From Chloroflexota bacterium (GTDB lineage Bacteria > Chloroflexota > Anaerolineae > UBA1429), in the NCBI GenBank assembly GCA_012729455.1, contig JAAYDC010000014.1, forward strand, positions 164,692 through 228,691: a stretch of 64,000 bases of DNA, read 5' to 3'. Position numbers and translations under genes: made by a program. The notes under the pieces were generated by a model that did no database searches, was not told where the DNA came from, and saw nothing but the letters and a program-made list of their open reading frames with translations. This document shows positions 27,922 through 36,562 of the stretch, piece by piece. Each line of letters opens with the position of its first letter. The stretch's first letter is position 1.

Positions 27922-30570
27922 TCAACCTACCTTGTTTTTAAGCTCAGCAAGCTTGTTGAGCGCCTCCAGCGGTGACATGCCGTCCACATCCAGCGCGCGC
28001 AGCTCTTCCGCCAGCGGGTTGGGGGAATCCATAAACGAAAGCTGCTGCATGCGGATGGTCTGCTTGCCGGCCTGAACCGGTACCCTCTGAGAGGATTTCT
28101 CCAGCTCAAGCAGAATTTCGTTGGCGCGCCGCACTACCGCTTTGGGCAGTCCTGCCATCTGCGCCACATGGATGCCATAGCTGCGGTCAGCCCCGCCGGG
28201 AGTGATCTGGCGGGTAAAGACCACCTGTCCGCCCTTCTCGCTGACGGCAACATTATAGTTGCGCACCCGTGGTAAAAAGCGGTCGAGGTCGACCAGCTCG
28301 TGGTAATGGGTGGCAAAGAGGGTCTTGGCCTGCAGCCTGGGGTGGTTGTGCAGATACTCGACCACCGCCCAGGCGATCGAGATGCCGTCATAGGTGCTGG
28401 TGCCGCGCCCGATCTCATCCAGAATGAGCAGGCTGCGGTTGGTAGCGTGGTTGAGAATGTTGGCCATCTCGACCATCTCGACCATAAAGGTGCTCTGTCC
28501 AGCCGAGATCTCATCCTGGGCACCAACGCGTGCAAAGATGCGGTCGACCAGCCCCAGATAGGCGGCCTTGGCTGGCACAAACGAGCCGATCTGCGCCATC
28601 AGCACGATCAGTGCCACCTGACGCAGATAGGTCGATTTGCCCGACATATTGGGGCCGGTGATGATATGGATCGCCTCGGAGGGGTGCAGGCGGGTATCGT
28701 TGGGCACAAAGCGTTCGCCGTGCAGCATCTGCTCCACCACCGGGTGGCGCCCGCCCTCGATGGTGATCTCGTTATCCTCGCTCAGCACCGGGCAGACATA
28801 GCCATAGTTGGCAGCGGCTTCTGCCAGGGCGGCGTAGACATCCAGATGGCTGACCGCATGTGACAGCGCCAGCAGTGCCTCGGCATGCTCAGCCAGCTGC
28901 CCCAGCAGGGCGCGGTAGAGGACCGCCTCCAACTCCTGCGAGCGTTCGGCAGCGTTGAGCACCAGCGTCTCGCGCTCTTTGAGTTCCGGGGTGATATAAC
29001 GCTCAGCGTTCACCAGGGTCTGCTTGCGGATGTATTCAGCCGGCGCCATGGCGGTGTTCGAGGCGCTGATCTCGAGATAGTAGCCAAAAACCTTGTTATA
29101 GCCGACCTTGATAGTCTTGATGCCGGTGCGCTCGCGCTCGCGCCGCTCCAGCCCGGCGATCCATTCGCGCGCATCAGCAGCCGAAGCGGCGATCTGGTCA
29201 AGCTCGGGACTGTAGCCCGCGCGAATATAACCGCCTTTAGCCAGCGTGGCGGGCGGTTCCTCAGCCAACGCGGCGCCGATCAACTCGGCCACTTCCTCCA
29301 GATCGGGCAAATCCTGTTCACCGAGGGGATAGACCGCGGAACCTGTATCACACTCGCGCAGCCGGGAGGTCAGCGTGCGCAGAGCCTGCACACGCAGGAG
29401 GGCGTGCTGCATGGCGACGAGCTCGCGCGGCAGGGCAATGCCCTGCACGATGCGGTTAGTGAGGCGCTCCAGGTCGCCAATGGGGCGTAGTTCGTTGCGC
29501 AGCGCAGTGCGCGTCGCCAATGAGCCATGCAGCGCCTTAACAGCTTGTTGTCGCTCTTGCAGGCGTGCCAGATCGAGCAGGGGCTGCTGCATCCATTGCC
29601 GCAAAAGCCGCCCGCCCATGGCGGTAAGGGTATGATCGAGCACGCCCAGGAGCGACCCGCGCGTGCCGCGTTCGCGGATCGTCTCGGTCAGCTCCAGATT
29701 GCGGCGCGTGGCTGGGTCGATTGTCATAAAGGCGTCGGTGGAATAGGTCGCCAGCGAGCTGATCTGCGCCAGGGCGGAGGGCTGGTTTTCGCGCAGGTAT
29801 TGCACCAGCACGCCCGCGGCGCGCACCGCCCACGGCAAATTCTCACAGCCATAGCCGCCCAGGGTAGTAGCCTTGAACTGCTCGAGGAGTGCCTGACGGG
29901 CGTTGCCCAGCTCAAAGCGCCAGGAGGGATAGAGCGTCAGTGTGGATGGCACCGTTGCAAGGCCGGGGTAGCGCGCCTGGGCCTCCTCGTGGGCTTGCGT
30001 GCCGTGTGCGATAAAAGGTTCACCGCCGTCGCTCAGCAGCACCTCGGCAGGGGATAATCGATCGAGCTCGCGCAGCACAGCAGCCTCTGCAGCACCGTCC
30101 GCCAGCTGGGTGGCGGCGAATTCGCCGGTGGTGATATCGAGATACGCAATGCCGGCGGTATCGCGATCATAGATCGCCGCCGCCAGATAGTTGTTGCGTT
30201 TGTCATCCAGCAACGCCGGCTCGACCAGCGTTCCGGGGGTGACGATGCGCACCACCTCGCGCGACATCAGCCCCTTGATGGGCTGGGACGAGGTTTGCTC
30301 ACAGATCGCCACTTTGAATCCGCGGCTGATCAGGCGCGCGATATAGCCTTCGGCGGCGTGATAGGGTACGCCCGCCATGGGGATGCGCTGACCCTTGGCT
30401 ACCGAGCGCGAGGTCAGCACCACATCGAGCTCGCGCGCGGCGATCTCGGCGTCTTCATCAAAGGTCTCGTAAAAGTCACCCAAGCGGAAAAACAAAATCG
30501 CGTCGGGGTGGCGCTGCTTGATCTGCAAATACTGGCTGCGAATGGGCGTGAGTTCGGCTTCCTGGGACAT
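27922..30570 (-). CDS. mutS: DNA mismatch repair protein MutS
   Basis: TGPNMSGKSTYLRQ, DEIGRGTSTYDG, FATHYHEL; N-terminal PDAILFFRLGDFYETF. Confidence 0.97.
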   Translation of the reverse strand: MSQEAELTPIRSQYLQIKQRHPDAILFFRLGDFYETFDEDAEIAARELDVVLTSRSVAKGQRIPMAGVPYHAAEGYIARLISRGFKVAICEQTSSQPIKGLMSREVVRIVTPGTLVEPALLDDKRNNYLAAAIYDRDTAGIAYLDITTGEFAATQLADGAAEAAVLRELDRLSPAEVLLSDGGEPFIAHGTQAHEEAQARYPGLATVPSTLTLYPSWRFELGNARQALLEQFKATTLGGYGCENLPWAVRAAGVLVQYLRENQPSALAQISSLATYSTDAFMTIDPATRRNLELTETIRERGTRGSLLGVLDHTLTAMGGRLLRQWMQQPLLDLARLQERQQAVKALHGSLATRTALRNELRPIGDLERLTNRIVQGIALPRELVAMQHALLRVQALRTLTSRLRECDTGSAVYPLGEQDLPDLEEVAELIGAALAEEPPATLAKGGYIRAGYSPELDQIAASAADAREWIAGLERRERERTGIKTIKVGYNKVFGYYLEISASNTAMAPAEYIRKQTLVNAERYITPELKERETLVLNAAERSQELEAVLYRALLGQLAEHAEALLALSHAVSHLDVYAALAEAAANYGYVCPVLSEDNEITIEGGRHPVVEQMLHGERFVPNDTRLHPSEAIHIITGPNMSGKSTYLRQVALIVLMAQIGSFVPAKAAYLGLVDRIFARVGAQDEISAGQSTFMVEMVEMANILNHATNRSLLILDEIGRGTSTYDGISIAWAVVEYLHNHPRLQAKTLFATHYHELVDLDRFLPRVRNYNVAVSEKGGQVVFTRQITPGGADRSYGIHVAQMAGLPKAVVRRANEILLELEKSSQRVPVQAGKQTIRMQQLSFMDSPNPLAEELRALDVDGMSPLEALNKLAELKNKVG

Positions 30571-30623
30571 ACGCTAACCTCGCCATCAGTATAAGCTGCC
30601 CACAGCAAAACTGCGAACCGACC

Positions 30624-30653
30624 TTGCCGCACGCCTGGCAACACGCCTATAAT
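30624..30653 (+). promoter_or_regulatory. Promoter TTGCCG-18-TATAAT
   Basis: Consensus -10, acceptable -35. Confidence 0.5.
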
Positions 30654-30680
30654 AGGGTAGCTTGTCTTCCGGAGCCCGCC

Positions 30681-31394
30681 ATGCCCAGACCGTATATTGC
30701 GGTAGCAACGTACCCGCCCAAAGAAGATGACTCCAGGGTAGTTGCATCCGCCAGTTACCTGAACGCCCTGCTGCAGCACGGTGCGTTGCCGATCCTGCTG
30801 CCGCCGCCGGCGGATGCCGATACAGCCCGTGACCTGCTGCAAGCCTGCCAGGGGTTGCTGCTGACCGGCGGGGGCGATCTGGCGGCCAAAACTTATGGGA
30901 CTGAGGATGGCGGTAAACTGACTTTTGTGCTTCCTGAGCGCGACCGCATCGAGTTGATGTACACGCGCCTGGCGCTTGAGTTGGGCATGCCGGTATTTGG
31001 CATCTGCCGCGGCATCCAGACGCTCAACGTGGCGGCTGGCGGTACGCTCGTGCAGGATGTCCCAAGCGAAATCCCCAATGCCTTGGTGCACTCTACCCAA
31101 GCGCTGGATGCCCACACCGTCGAGATCGCAGCCGGCAGCCTGTTGGCGGAGGTAATCGGCCGCTCGGGGCAACTGATGGTCAACAGCCGCCACCATCAGG
31201 CAGCTGCACAAGCCGCCCCGATACTGGAGGTCACGGCCCGCGCGCCGGATGGGGTGATCGAGGCAGTCGAGGCGCGCGATGGCCGCTATATCGTGGGGGT
31301 GCAGTGGCACCCTGAGACCTTGCTGCCCGATGACGCCGCCGCGGCAGCCTTGTTCGAGCGCTTTGCGGCCGCCTGCAGCGAGTATCGCCAATGA
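30681..31394 (+). CDS. Gamma-glutamyl-gamma-aminobutyrate hydrolase family (C26 class I GATase-like)
   Basis: LLLTGGGDLAAKTYG, PVFGICRGIQTLNVAAGG, VGVQWHPE. Confidence 0.9.
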   Translation: MPRPYIAVATYPPKEDDSRVVASASYLNALLQHGALPILLPPPADADTARDLLQACQGLLLTGGGDLAAKTYGTEDGGKLTFVLPERDRIELMYTRLALELGMPVFGICRGIQTLNVAAGGTLVQDVPSEIPNALVHSTQALDAHTVEIAAGSLLAEVIGRSGQLMVNSRHHQAAAQAAPILEVTARAPDGVIEAVEARDGRYIVGVQWHPETLLPDDAAAAALFERFAAACSEYRQ

Positions 31395-32227
31395 GCGGGT
31401 CGGCCGCACCGCTGGGAGTGTTTGATTCGGGCGTCGGTGGGCTTTCGGTGGTGCATGCTATAATGACCGAGCTGCCCAACGAGCGTCTGGTTTACATCGC
31501 CGATAACGCCAACTGCCCCTACGGCCCGCGTCCGCCGGAAGAGATCGTCGAACTCTCGCTGGGCATCAGCCACTGCCTGATTCAGCGCGGCGCCAAAGCC
31601 ATTGTGGTGGCCTGCAACACCGCCTCAGCCGCTGCGCTGAGCACGCTGCGCAATGAGTTGGATGTGCCCTTTATCGGCATGGTGCCAGCCGTCAAACCAG
31701 CCATCCTGAGCACCCACAGCGGGGTAGTAGGCGTGCTGGCTACTCCCGGCACGCTGCATGGCCGCCTGTACGAAGAGGTCGTCAGCCAGTACGGTGCCGA
31801 TGTGCAGGTGTTGGCCAACCCCTGCCCGGGGCTGGTCGAGTTGATCGAGGCTGGCGAGCTGGCAGGAGCCCGCACCGAGGCGCTTTTGCGCCGCTGTATT
31901 GATCCGCTGGTGGAGGCCGGCGCCGATCGCCTGGTGCTGGGCTGCACGCATTACCCGTTTGTCATCCCGACCATCGAACGCCTATATGGCGGGCATCTGG
32001 AGGTGATTGAGCCCTCCCAGGCGATCGCCCGCCAGGTGCGGCGCGTGCTGAGCGAGCGCGAGTTTTTGGCCAACGTCCCTGCATTCACGCCCAACCAGTA
32101 TCATGCCACTGGCAACCCTTCTGCCCTGGCGCGCGCCCTGCAAACCTTTATGGGCATCTCGGCTACGGTCGGGGAGTTGACGTGGTGCAACGGCCAATTG
32201 GAGGCATGTGATGCCCAAGCAAAGTGA
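31391..32227 (+). CDS. murI: Glutamate racemase
   Basis: LGVFDSGVGGLSV, VVACNTASAAAL, LVLGCTHYPF. Confidence 0.95.
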   Translation: MSGSAAPLGVFDSGVGGLSVVHAIMTELPNERLVYIADNANCPYGPRPPEEIVELSLGISHCLIQRGAKAIVVACNTASAAALSTLRNELDVPFIGMVPAVKPAILSTHSGVVGVLATPGTLHGRLYEEVVSQYGADVQVLANPCPGLVELIEAGELAGARTEALLRRCIDPLVEAGADRLVLGCTHYPFVIPTIERLYGGHLEVIEPSQAIARQVRRVLSEREFLANVPAFTPNQYHATGNPSALARALQTFMGISATVGELTWCNGQLEACDAQAK

Positions 32228-33488
32228 GTTCCGGAGAGTTCTGGCGCATACCGAGCGCTACCTGCAGGATTCCCTGCTGCCGTTTTGGCTCGAGCGCTCC
32301 CACGATCCGGAATATGGCGGGTTCCTGACTTATTTTGACCGTCACGGGCGCCCCACCGGCAAGACCGCCAAGACCTTTTTGATGCAGATCCGCATGCTCT
32401 ATACTATGGCGAGCGCCTTTCGCAGCGGTTTTGGCGGAGCGCGCAGCCTCGAGCTGGCCAGAGCCGGTGCCGAGTTTATTATGGCACATTACTGGGATGC
32501 CGCCCATGGCGGCTGGAACTGGATCGCCGACCGCGCCGGTGCCATCACCTACGACGGCAAGGTGGGCTATGGCCAGGCTTTTGGGCTGTATGCCATGAGC
32601 GAATATGCCCTTGCGAGCGGTGACCCGGCCGGACGCCAAGCGGCCGATGCGACCTACCGCATGATCTGCGAAAAGATGGCCGATTCGCGCTACGGCGGCT
32701 ATTACGAGATCATGCAGGCTGACTGGCAGCCCGAGCGCCCTGGCGTTTATGGCGGTGATCGCAAGAGCCTGGATGTACATATGCACATCATGGAGGCCCT
32801 GACGCGCTATTATGAGTTGACCGGCGAGGCCACCCATCGGCGCCGCCTGCTTGAGGTGATCGACCTGATCTGCGCACGCATGCTGCAGCCCGGCAACGGA
32901 ACCGGTTATATGCAGTTTGCACTGGATTTCACGCCGATCGAGGCGATCGATTTCGCGGTCGAGTGGGGCTCTAATGAGCCGCCCGAAGCAGGCGCCAAAC
33001 CGCTCGATACCACCTCGTATGGCCACAACGTTGAGTTCGCCTGGCTCTTGCTGCACGCTGTGGATGTACTCGGCATCCTGCGCAACCAATATGAACCGAT
33101 AGTACTGCCGATCTGCGAGCAGTGCCTTCGTTATGGCATCGACTGGCAATATGGCGGTGTGTACATCGAGGGGCCGGCTGAGGCCCCCACCAGCAACACC
33201 CACAAACAGTTCTGGCAGCACGCCGAGGTGCTGGTGGGCATGCTGGATGCATTTGCCCTCACCCACGACGAACGCTACTGGCAGGCCTTTAGCAACGTGT
33301 ATGACTTTGTGATGGAAAAGTTCGTCAACCTGCCGGCGGGCGGCGAGTGGTATGCCCTGCTCGATCGCGACGGCACCCCCATTTGGGACTACCTCGGCCA
33401 CGCCTGGAAGATTAGTTACCACACCGTGCGCTCAATGATCCAGGTGATCCTGCGCCTGCGCGCCCTGGCGGAATCTGCCGGCAGTTGA
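32208..33488 (+). CDS. AGE family epimerase/isomerase (N-acylglucosamine 2-epimerase-like)
   Basis: YGGFLTYFDRHGRP, (alpha/alpha) barrel repeats, KSLDVHMHIMEALT, TSYGHNVEFAWLL. Confidence 0.88.
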   Translation: MMPKQSEFRRVLAHTERYLQDSLLPFWLERSHDPEYGGFLTYFDRHGRPTGKTAKTFLMQIRMLYTMASAFRSGFGGARSLELARAGAEFIMAHYWDAAHGGWNWIADRAGAITYDGKVGYGQAFGLYAMSEYALASGDPAGRQAADATYRMICEKMADSRYGGYYEIMQADWQPERPGVYGGDRKSLDVHMHIMEALTRYYELTGEATHRRRLLEVIDLICARMLQPGNGTGYMQFALDFTPIEAIDFAVEWGSNEPPEAGAKPLDTTSYGHNVEFAWLLLHAVDVLGILRNQYEPIVLPICEQCLRYGIDWQYGGVYIEGPAEAPTSNTHKQFWQHAEVLVGMLDAFALTHDERYWQAFSNVYDFVMEKFVNLPAGGEWYALLDRDGTPIWDYLGHAWKISYHTVRSMIQVILRLRALAESAGS

Positions 33489-33512
33489 CACGCGAGCGCC
33501 CTGCGGTAGAAT
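33485..33512 (+). promoter_or_regulatory. Sigma70-type promoter TTGACA-16-TAGAAT
   Basis: Hexamers 27 nt upstream of a small ORF. Confidence 0.6.
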
Positions 33513-33539
33513 TGGACCAGCTAGTTGGAGGTCGCGTGG

Positions 33540-33701
33540 ATGGCACGGCGCAGCGCTTCTCGGCCGGGAGCTGCAATTGCAGAATGGGTGGTCGTCACGA
33601 TCATCCTGACGATCGCGACCTTTGCGCTCCTGCAGGCGGTCGGCCCGGAGCTGGTCGGCTTTATCCAGCAGGCACTGGAAAAGATCAAAAGCATCTTTTA
33701 A
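33540..33701 (+). CDS. 53-aa single-TM protein, Flp/TadE-type pilin-like (not in supplied ORF track)
   Basis: MARRSASRPGAAIAEWVVVTIILTIATFALLQAVGPELVGFIQQALEKIKSIF*; own promoter and GGAGG. Confidence 0.6.
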   Translation: MARRSASRPGAAIAEWVVVTIILTIATFALLQAVGPELVGFIQQALEKIKSIF

Positions 33702-33714
33702 CAGCCGTCCACGT

Positions 33715-33742
33715 TTGACGCCGCTCCCGGATTCTCTATACT
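33715..33742 (+). promoter_or_regulatory. Sigma70-type promoter TTGACG-16-TATACT for the tRNA pair
   Basis: Hexamers upstream of tRNA-Pro. Confidence 0.65.
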
Positions 33743-33753
33743 GGCAAACAGGG

Positions 33754-33827
33754 CGGGGTGTAGCGCAGCCCGGTAGCGCGCAGCGTTTGGGACGCTGATG
33801 TCGGAGGTTCAAGTCCTCTCACCCCGA
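33754..33827 (+). tRNA. tRNA-Pro (TGG)
   Basis: CGGGGTG...TTTGGGA anticodon loop...GGTTCAAGTCC...CACCCCGA. Confidence 0.95.
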
Positions 33828-33831
33828 CTGT

Positions 33832-33904
33832 GCGGGCGTAGCTCAGTTGGCAGAGCTCCTGCCTTCCAAGTAGGTTGTCGCGCGTTCAAATCGCGTCGCC
33901 CGCT
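33832..33904 (+). tRNA. tRNA-Gly (TCC)
   Basis: GCGGGCG...CTTCCAA loop...GTTCAAATC...CGCCCGCT. Confidence 0.94.
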
Positions 33905-33906
33905 CT

Positions 33907-33940
33907 GAGCCTCCCACGCGTTGGGAGGCTCGGTTTTTTT
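33907..33940 (+). terminator. Intrinsic terminator after tRNA pair (GAGCCTCCCA-CGCGT-TGGGAGGCTC-GG-T7)
   Basis: 10-bp stem plus T7. Confidence 0.9.
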
Positions 33941-33941
33941 C

Positions 33942-33972
33942 TTGACCATAGCCTGCCATCATGATATGATGG
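33942..33972 (+). promoter_or_regulatory. Promoter TTGACC-17-TATGAT with palindrome CCATCAT-GAT-ATGATGG over the -10
   Basis: Hexamers and perfect 7-bp inverted repeat (33956-33972). Confidence 0.65.
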
Positions 33973-34010
33973 TGGGCAAGCGTTAGCAGGAGATGGGTAA
34001 AGGAAGCGAT

Positions 34011-34211
34011 ATGTTTAAATCGTTAAGATATCTCATGGGCATCTGGGTGGGAGCCAATATCATTGCCCTCCCGCTTGTGTTCTTGGGCTTGCTGATGTCG
34101 ACCGGCAAGATCCCAGTGCCGACCCGTGCCGGCGGTGAGTTGCTGGAAGTAGACGAGGCTGTGGCTCAGGCCAAGCTGTTGGTCAAGCAGATTCCAGGAG
34201 ACTTGCGATGA
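34011..34211 (+). CDS. Small single-TM hypothetical protein
   Basis: AAAGGAAG RBS before ATG 34011; MFKSLRYLMGIWVGANIIALPLVFLGLLM. Confidence 0.65.
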   Translation: MFKSLRYLMGIWVGANIIALPLVFLGLLMSTGKIPVPTRAGGELLEVDEAVAQAKLLVKQIPGDLR

Positions 34212-34480
34212 ACAAATCACCGTTAAAGGGTTTTGTACTGGGCTTGTTAGGACCGATCTTTTTCATCGCCGCCGTCGTGTTGTGGGTGCGGCGCTTTACC
34301 GGCAAGGTGCCTTTCCCGGTCTCCAAGCCTTCTGATGGCGAGCTGACCTGGCGGTTGGTACCGCCCGAGCAGGTGTCCAGCCTTGTGGATCGGTGGAAAA
34401 AGGACATGCAGGTCCCGCTCAGCAAACTGCAGCAGGGCGTTGCCGATATCCGAGCTCAGATCCTCGGCGATACAAACTAA
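34208..34480 (+). CDS. Small single-TM hypothetical protein, coupled to the preceding gene
   Basis: ATGA overlap; MNKSPLKGFVLGLLGPIFFIAAVVLWVRR. Confidence 0.7.
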   Translation: MNKSPLKGFVLGLLGPIFFIAAVVLWVRRFTGKVPFPVSKPSDGELTWRLVPPEQVSSLVDRWKKDMQVPLSKLQQGVADIRAQILGDTN

Positions 34481-34495
34481 CCCGTAACGAAAGAG

Positions 34496-34518
34496 GCGGC
34501 CATTCGGCCGCTTTTTTT
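34496..34518 (+). terminator. Intrinsic terminator (GCGGCC-ATTC-GGCCGC-T7)
   Basis: Stem-loop plus T7. Confidence 0.85.
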
Positions 34519-34552
34519 CTAGCCCGGGAGCTTGCTGCATCCAAACCAGGGT

Positions 34553-34569
34553 AAGTGTCCAAGACACTT
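34553..34569. promoter_or_regulatory. Palindrome AAGTGTC-CAA-GACACTT upstream of recA (candidate operator)
   Basis: Perfect 7-bp arms about 55 bp before the recA ATG. Confidence 0.4.
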
Positions 34570-34623
34570 GCGTTTTATGTACATCTATTGTAAACTTGCA
34601 CAACCAACCAAGGGGTAACCGGC

Positions 34624-35664
34624 ATGGAAGCGGAAGGCAAAGTCAGAGCTCTGGAGACCACTGTCGCGCAGATTAAAAAGCGCTTTGGCGAGGGCTCGAT
34701 CATGAAGCTCGGCGATTCCACCACCATGACGGTTGAAGCGATCCCGACCGGCTGTCTGGCGCTCGATATGGCACTAGGGATCGGCGGGATCCCGCGCGGA
34801 CGCATCATCGAGATCTATGGCCCAGAATCCTCTGGCAAGACGACCTTGTGCCAGCACATTATCGCCGAATGCCAGCGTCTGGGCGGTGTAGCCGCCTTCA
34901 TCGATGTCGAGCACGCGCTCGACCCGTCGTACGCAGCCAAGTGCGGGGTAGATGTCGACCAGCTGTTCATCTCGCAGCCCGATACCGGCGAGCAGGGACT
35001 CGAGATCACTGAGGCACTGGTTCGCAGCGGGGCGGTTGACGTAGTGATCGTCGACTCGGTGGCAGCGCTGGTGCCGCAGGCTGAGATCGAGGGCGACATG
35101 GGCGATTCGCACATGGGACTGCAGGCCAGGCTAATGTCGCAGGCACTGCGCAAGCTAACCGGTGCGATCAAGCGTTCGAACTGCGCGGTGGTCTTTACCA
35201 ACCAGCTGCGCATGAAGATCGGGGTGCTGTATGGCAACCCCGAGACTACCAGCGGCGGCAACGCCCTAAAGTTTTATGCCGCCATCCGACTGGATATGCG
35301 CAAGATGGAAGCCATCAAGCAGGGCGGCGAGGTGATCGGCAACCGCGTGCGCGTGCGTGTGAAAAAGAACAAAGTCGCGCCGCCGTTTCGCGTGGCCGAG
35401 TTCGACATCATGTTTGACCATGGCATCTCCAAAGAGGGCAGCCTGCTGGATGTCGGCGTCGAGAGTGGCATCATCGAGAAACGTGGTTCTTTCTTTTCGT
35501 TCGGTGAGACGCGCCTTGGTCAGGGCCGCGAGAACGTCAAAGTGTTCCTGCGCGATAACCCAGAGATCGCTGCGCAGATCGAGCAAGCCATCCGCAGCAC
35601 CAGTGTGGCACTGAAAACCAGTGCGGCAGGCGAGTACGATGACCAGGGCGATTCGGAGAGCTGA
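34624..35664 (+). CDS. recA: Recombinase RecA
   Basis: [48 protein letters not shown]. Confidence 0.98.
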   Translation: MEAEGKVRALETTVAQIKKRFGEGSIMKLGDSTTMTVEAIPTGCLALDMALGIGGIPRGRIIEIYGPESSGKTTLCQHIIAECQRLGGVAAFIDVEHALDPSYAAKCGVDVDQLFISQPDTGEQGLEITEALVRSGAVDVVIVDSVAALVPQAEIEGDMGDSHMGLQARLMSQALRKLTGAIKRSNCAVVFTNQLRMKIGVLYGNPETTSGGNALKFYAAIRLDMRKMEAIKQGGEVIGNRVRVRVKKNKVAPPFRVAEFDIMFDHGISKEGSLLDVGVESGIIEKRGSFFSFGETRLGQGRENVKVFLRDNPEIAAQIEQAIRSTSVALKTSAAGEYDDQGDSES

Positions 35665-35707
35665 GTAGCGCTGTATCGCTGCAACCTGTTTTAGTGTGTT
35701 CGCTTAA

Positions 35708-35859
35708 CGACATAATGTCGGGAATTCGATCTAATTAACTGATCGTAAGCTCATAATGCGAGCCTGATGTCAGAACGCTGTCTGATATCTCGCACCAGAG
35801 TCGCCGAATCCGTCGAAACGCGTCATACACGGGCTGTAGCGATGTGGCTACAGCCCGTG
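35708..35859 (+). promoter_or_regulatory. Hairpin-rich recA-recX spacer (35708-35720, 35766-35789, 35828-35859)
   Basis: Inverted repeats CGACAT-A-ATGTCG; GATGTCAGA/TCTGATATC; CACGGGCTGTAGC/GCTACAGCCCGTG. Confidence 0.55.
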
Positions 35860-35878
35860 TGCTATCTGATAGGACATC

Positions 35879-36562
35879 ATGCAAGTAACGCATCTCGAAA
35901 GCCAGCGCGGCCAGCGCCGCAGCATGCGCGTCATATTAGACGATGGCAGCGAGCTGGTACTGACCGAGATTGTAGCGGCAGGTTTGCACGTTGGCCAGGA
36001 ACTGGATGCCGCTGATCTGGAACAGCTGCGCCAACGGGACATGGTTGAGCGTGCTTATGAGCGTGCACTCTTTTATCTTTCGTTTCGGCCGCGCAGCCAG
36101 GCAGAGATCACCCGTTACCTGGCGGATAAACAGCTTGGGGCGGCCAGCGAGGCCGTCATCGAGCGGCTCAAACGCTATGGGCTGGTCGACGACGACGATT
36201 TTGCCCGCCGTTGGGTCGAGCATCGCAGCGGTTCCAAACCGTTTGGGCGCTGGGCGATCGGCGCCGAGTTGCGCCGTGCCGGTGTAGACGCCGAGGTGAC
36301 CAAGCGAGCTCTTGCCGAGATCGACGAAGAGGATAACGCGAAAAGAGCCGGTGAACACAAAGCCCGGCAACTGGCTAATTTGGAGCAGTACGAGTTTAGG
36401 GCCAAACTGAACGCCTTTCTGCAGCGTCGCGGCTTTGGCTTTGATGTGATAAATACCGTTGTCAGCGAGCTTTGGGCGCAGATCAGTGCCCGGCAAAACG
36501 AAGAGCTGCACGGCAACAACGGGCAAGACCCGTATTATATAAATCGAAAGGACGAACAATGA
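35879..36562 (+). CDS. recX: Regulatory protein RecX
   Basis: [19 protein letters not shown], three-helix RecX repeats, adjacent to recA. Confidence 0.88.
   Translation: MQVTHLESQRGQRRSMRVILDDGSELVLTEIVAAGLHVGQELDAADLEQLRQRDMVERAYERALFYLSFRPRSQAEITRYLADKQLGAASEAVIERLKRYGLVDDDDFARRWVEHRSGSKPFGRWAIGAELRRAGVDAEVTKRALAEIDEEDNAKRAGEHKARQLANLEQYEFRAKLNAFLQRRGFGFDVINTVVSELWAQISARQNEELHGNNGQDPYYINRKDEQ

Noticed and set aside
32163-33422. 419-aa minus-strand ORF
   Set aside because: Antisense shadow of the AGE epimerase.
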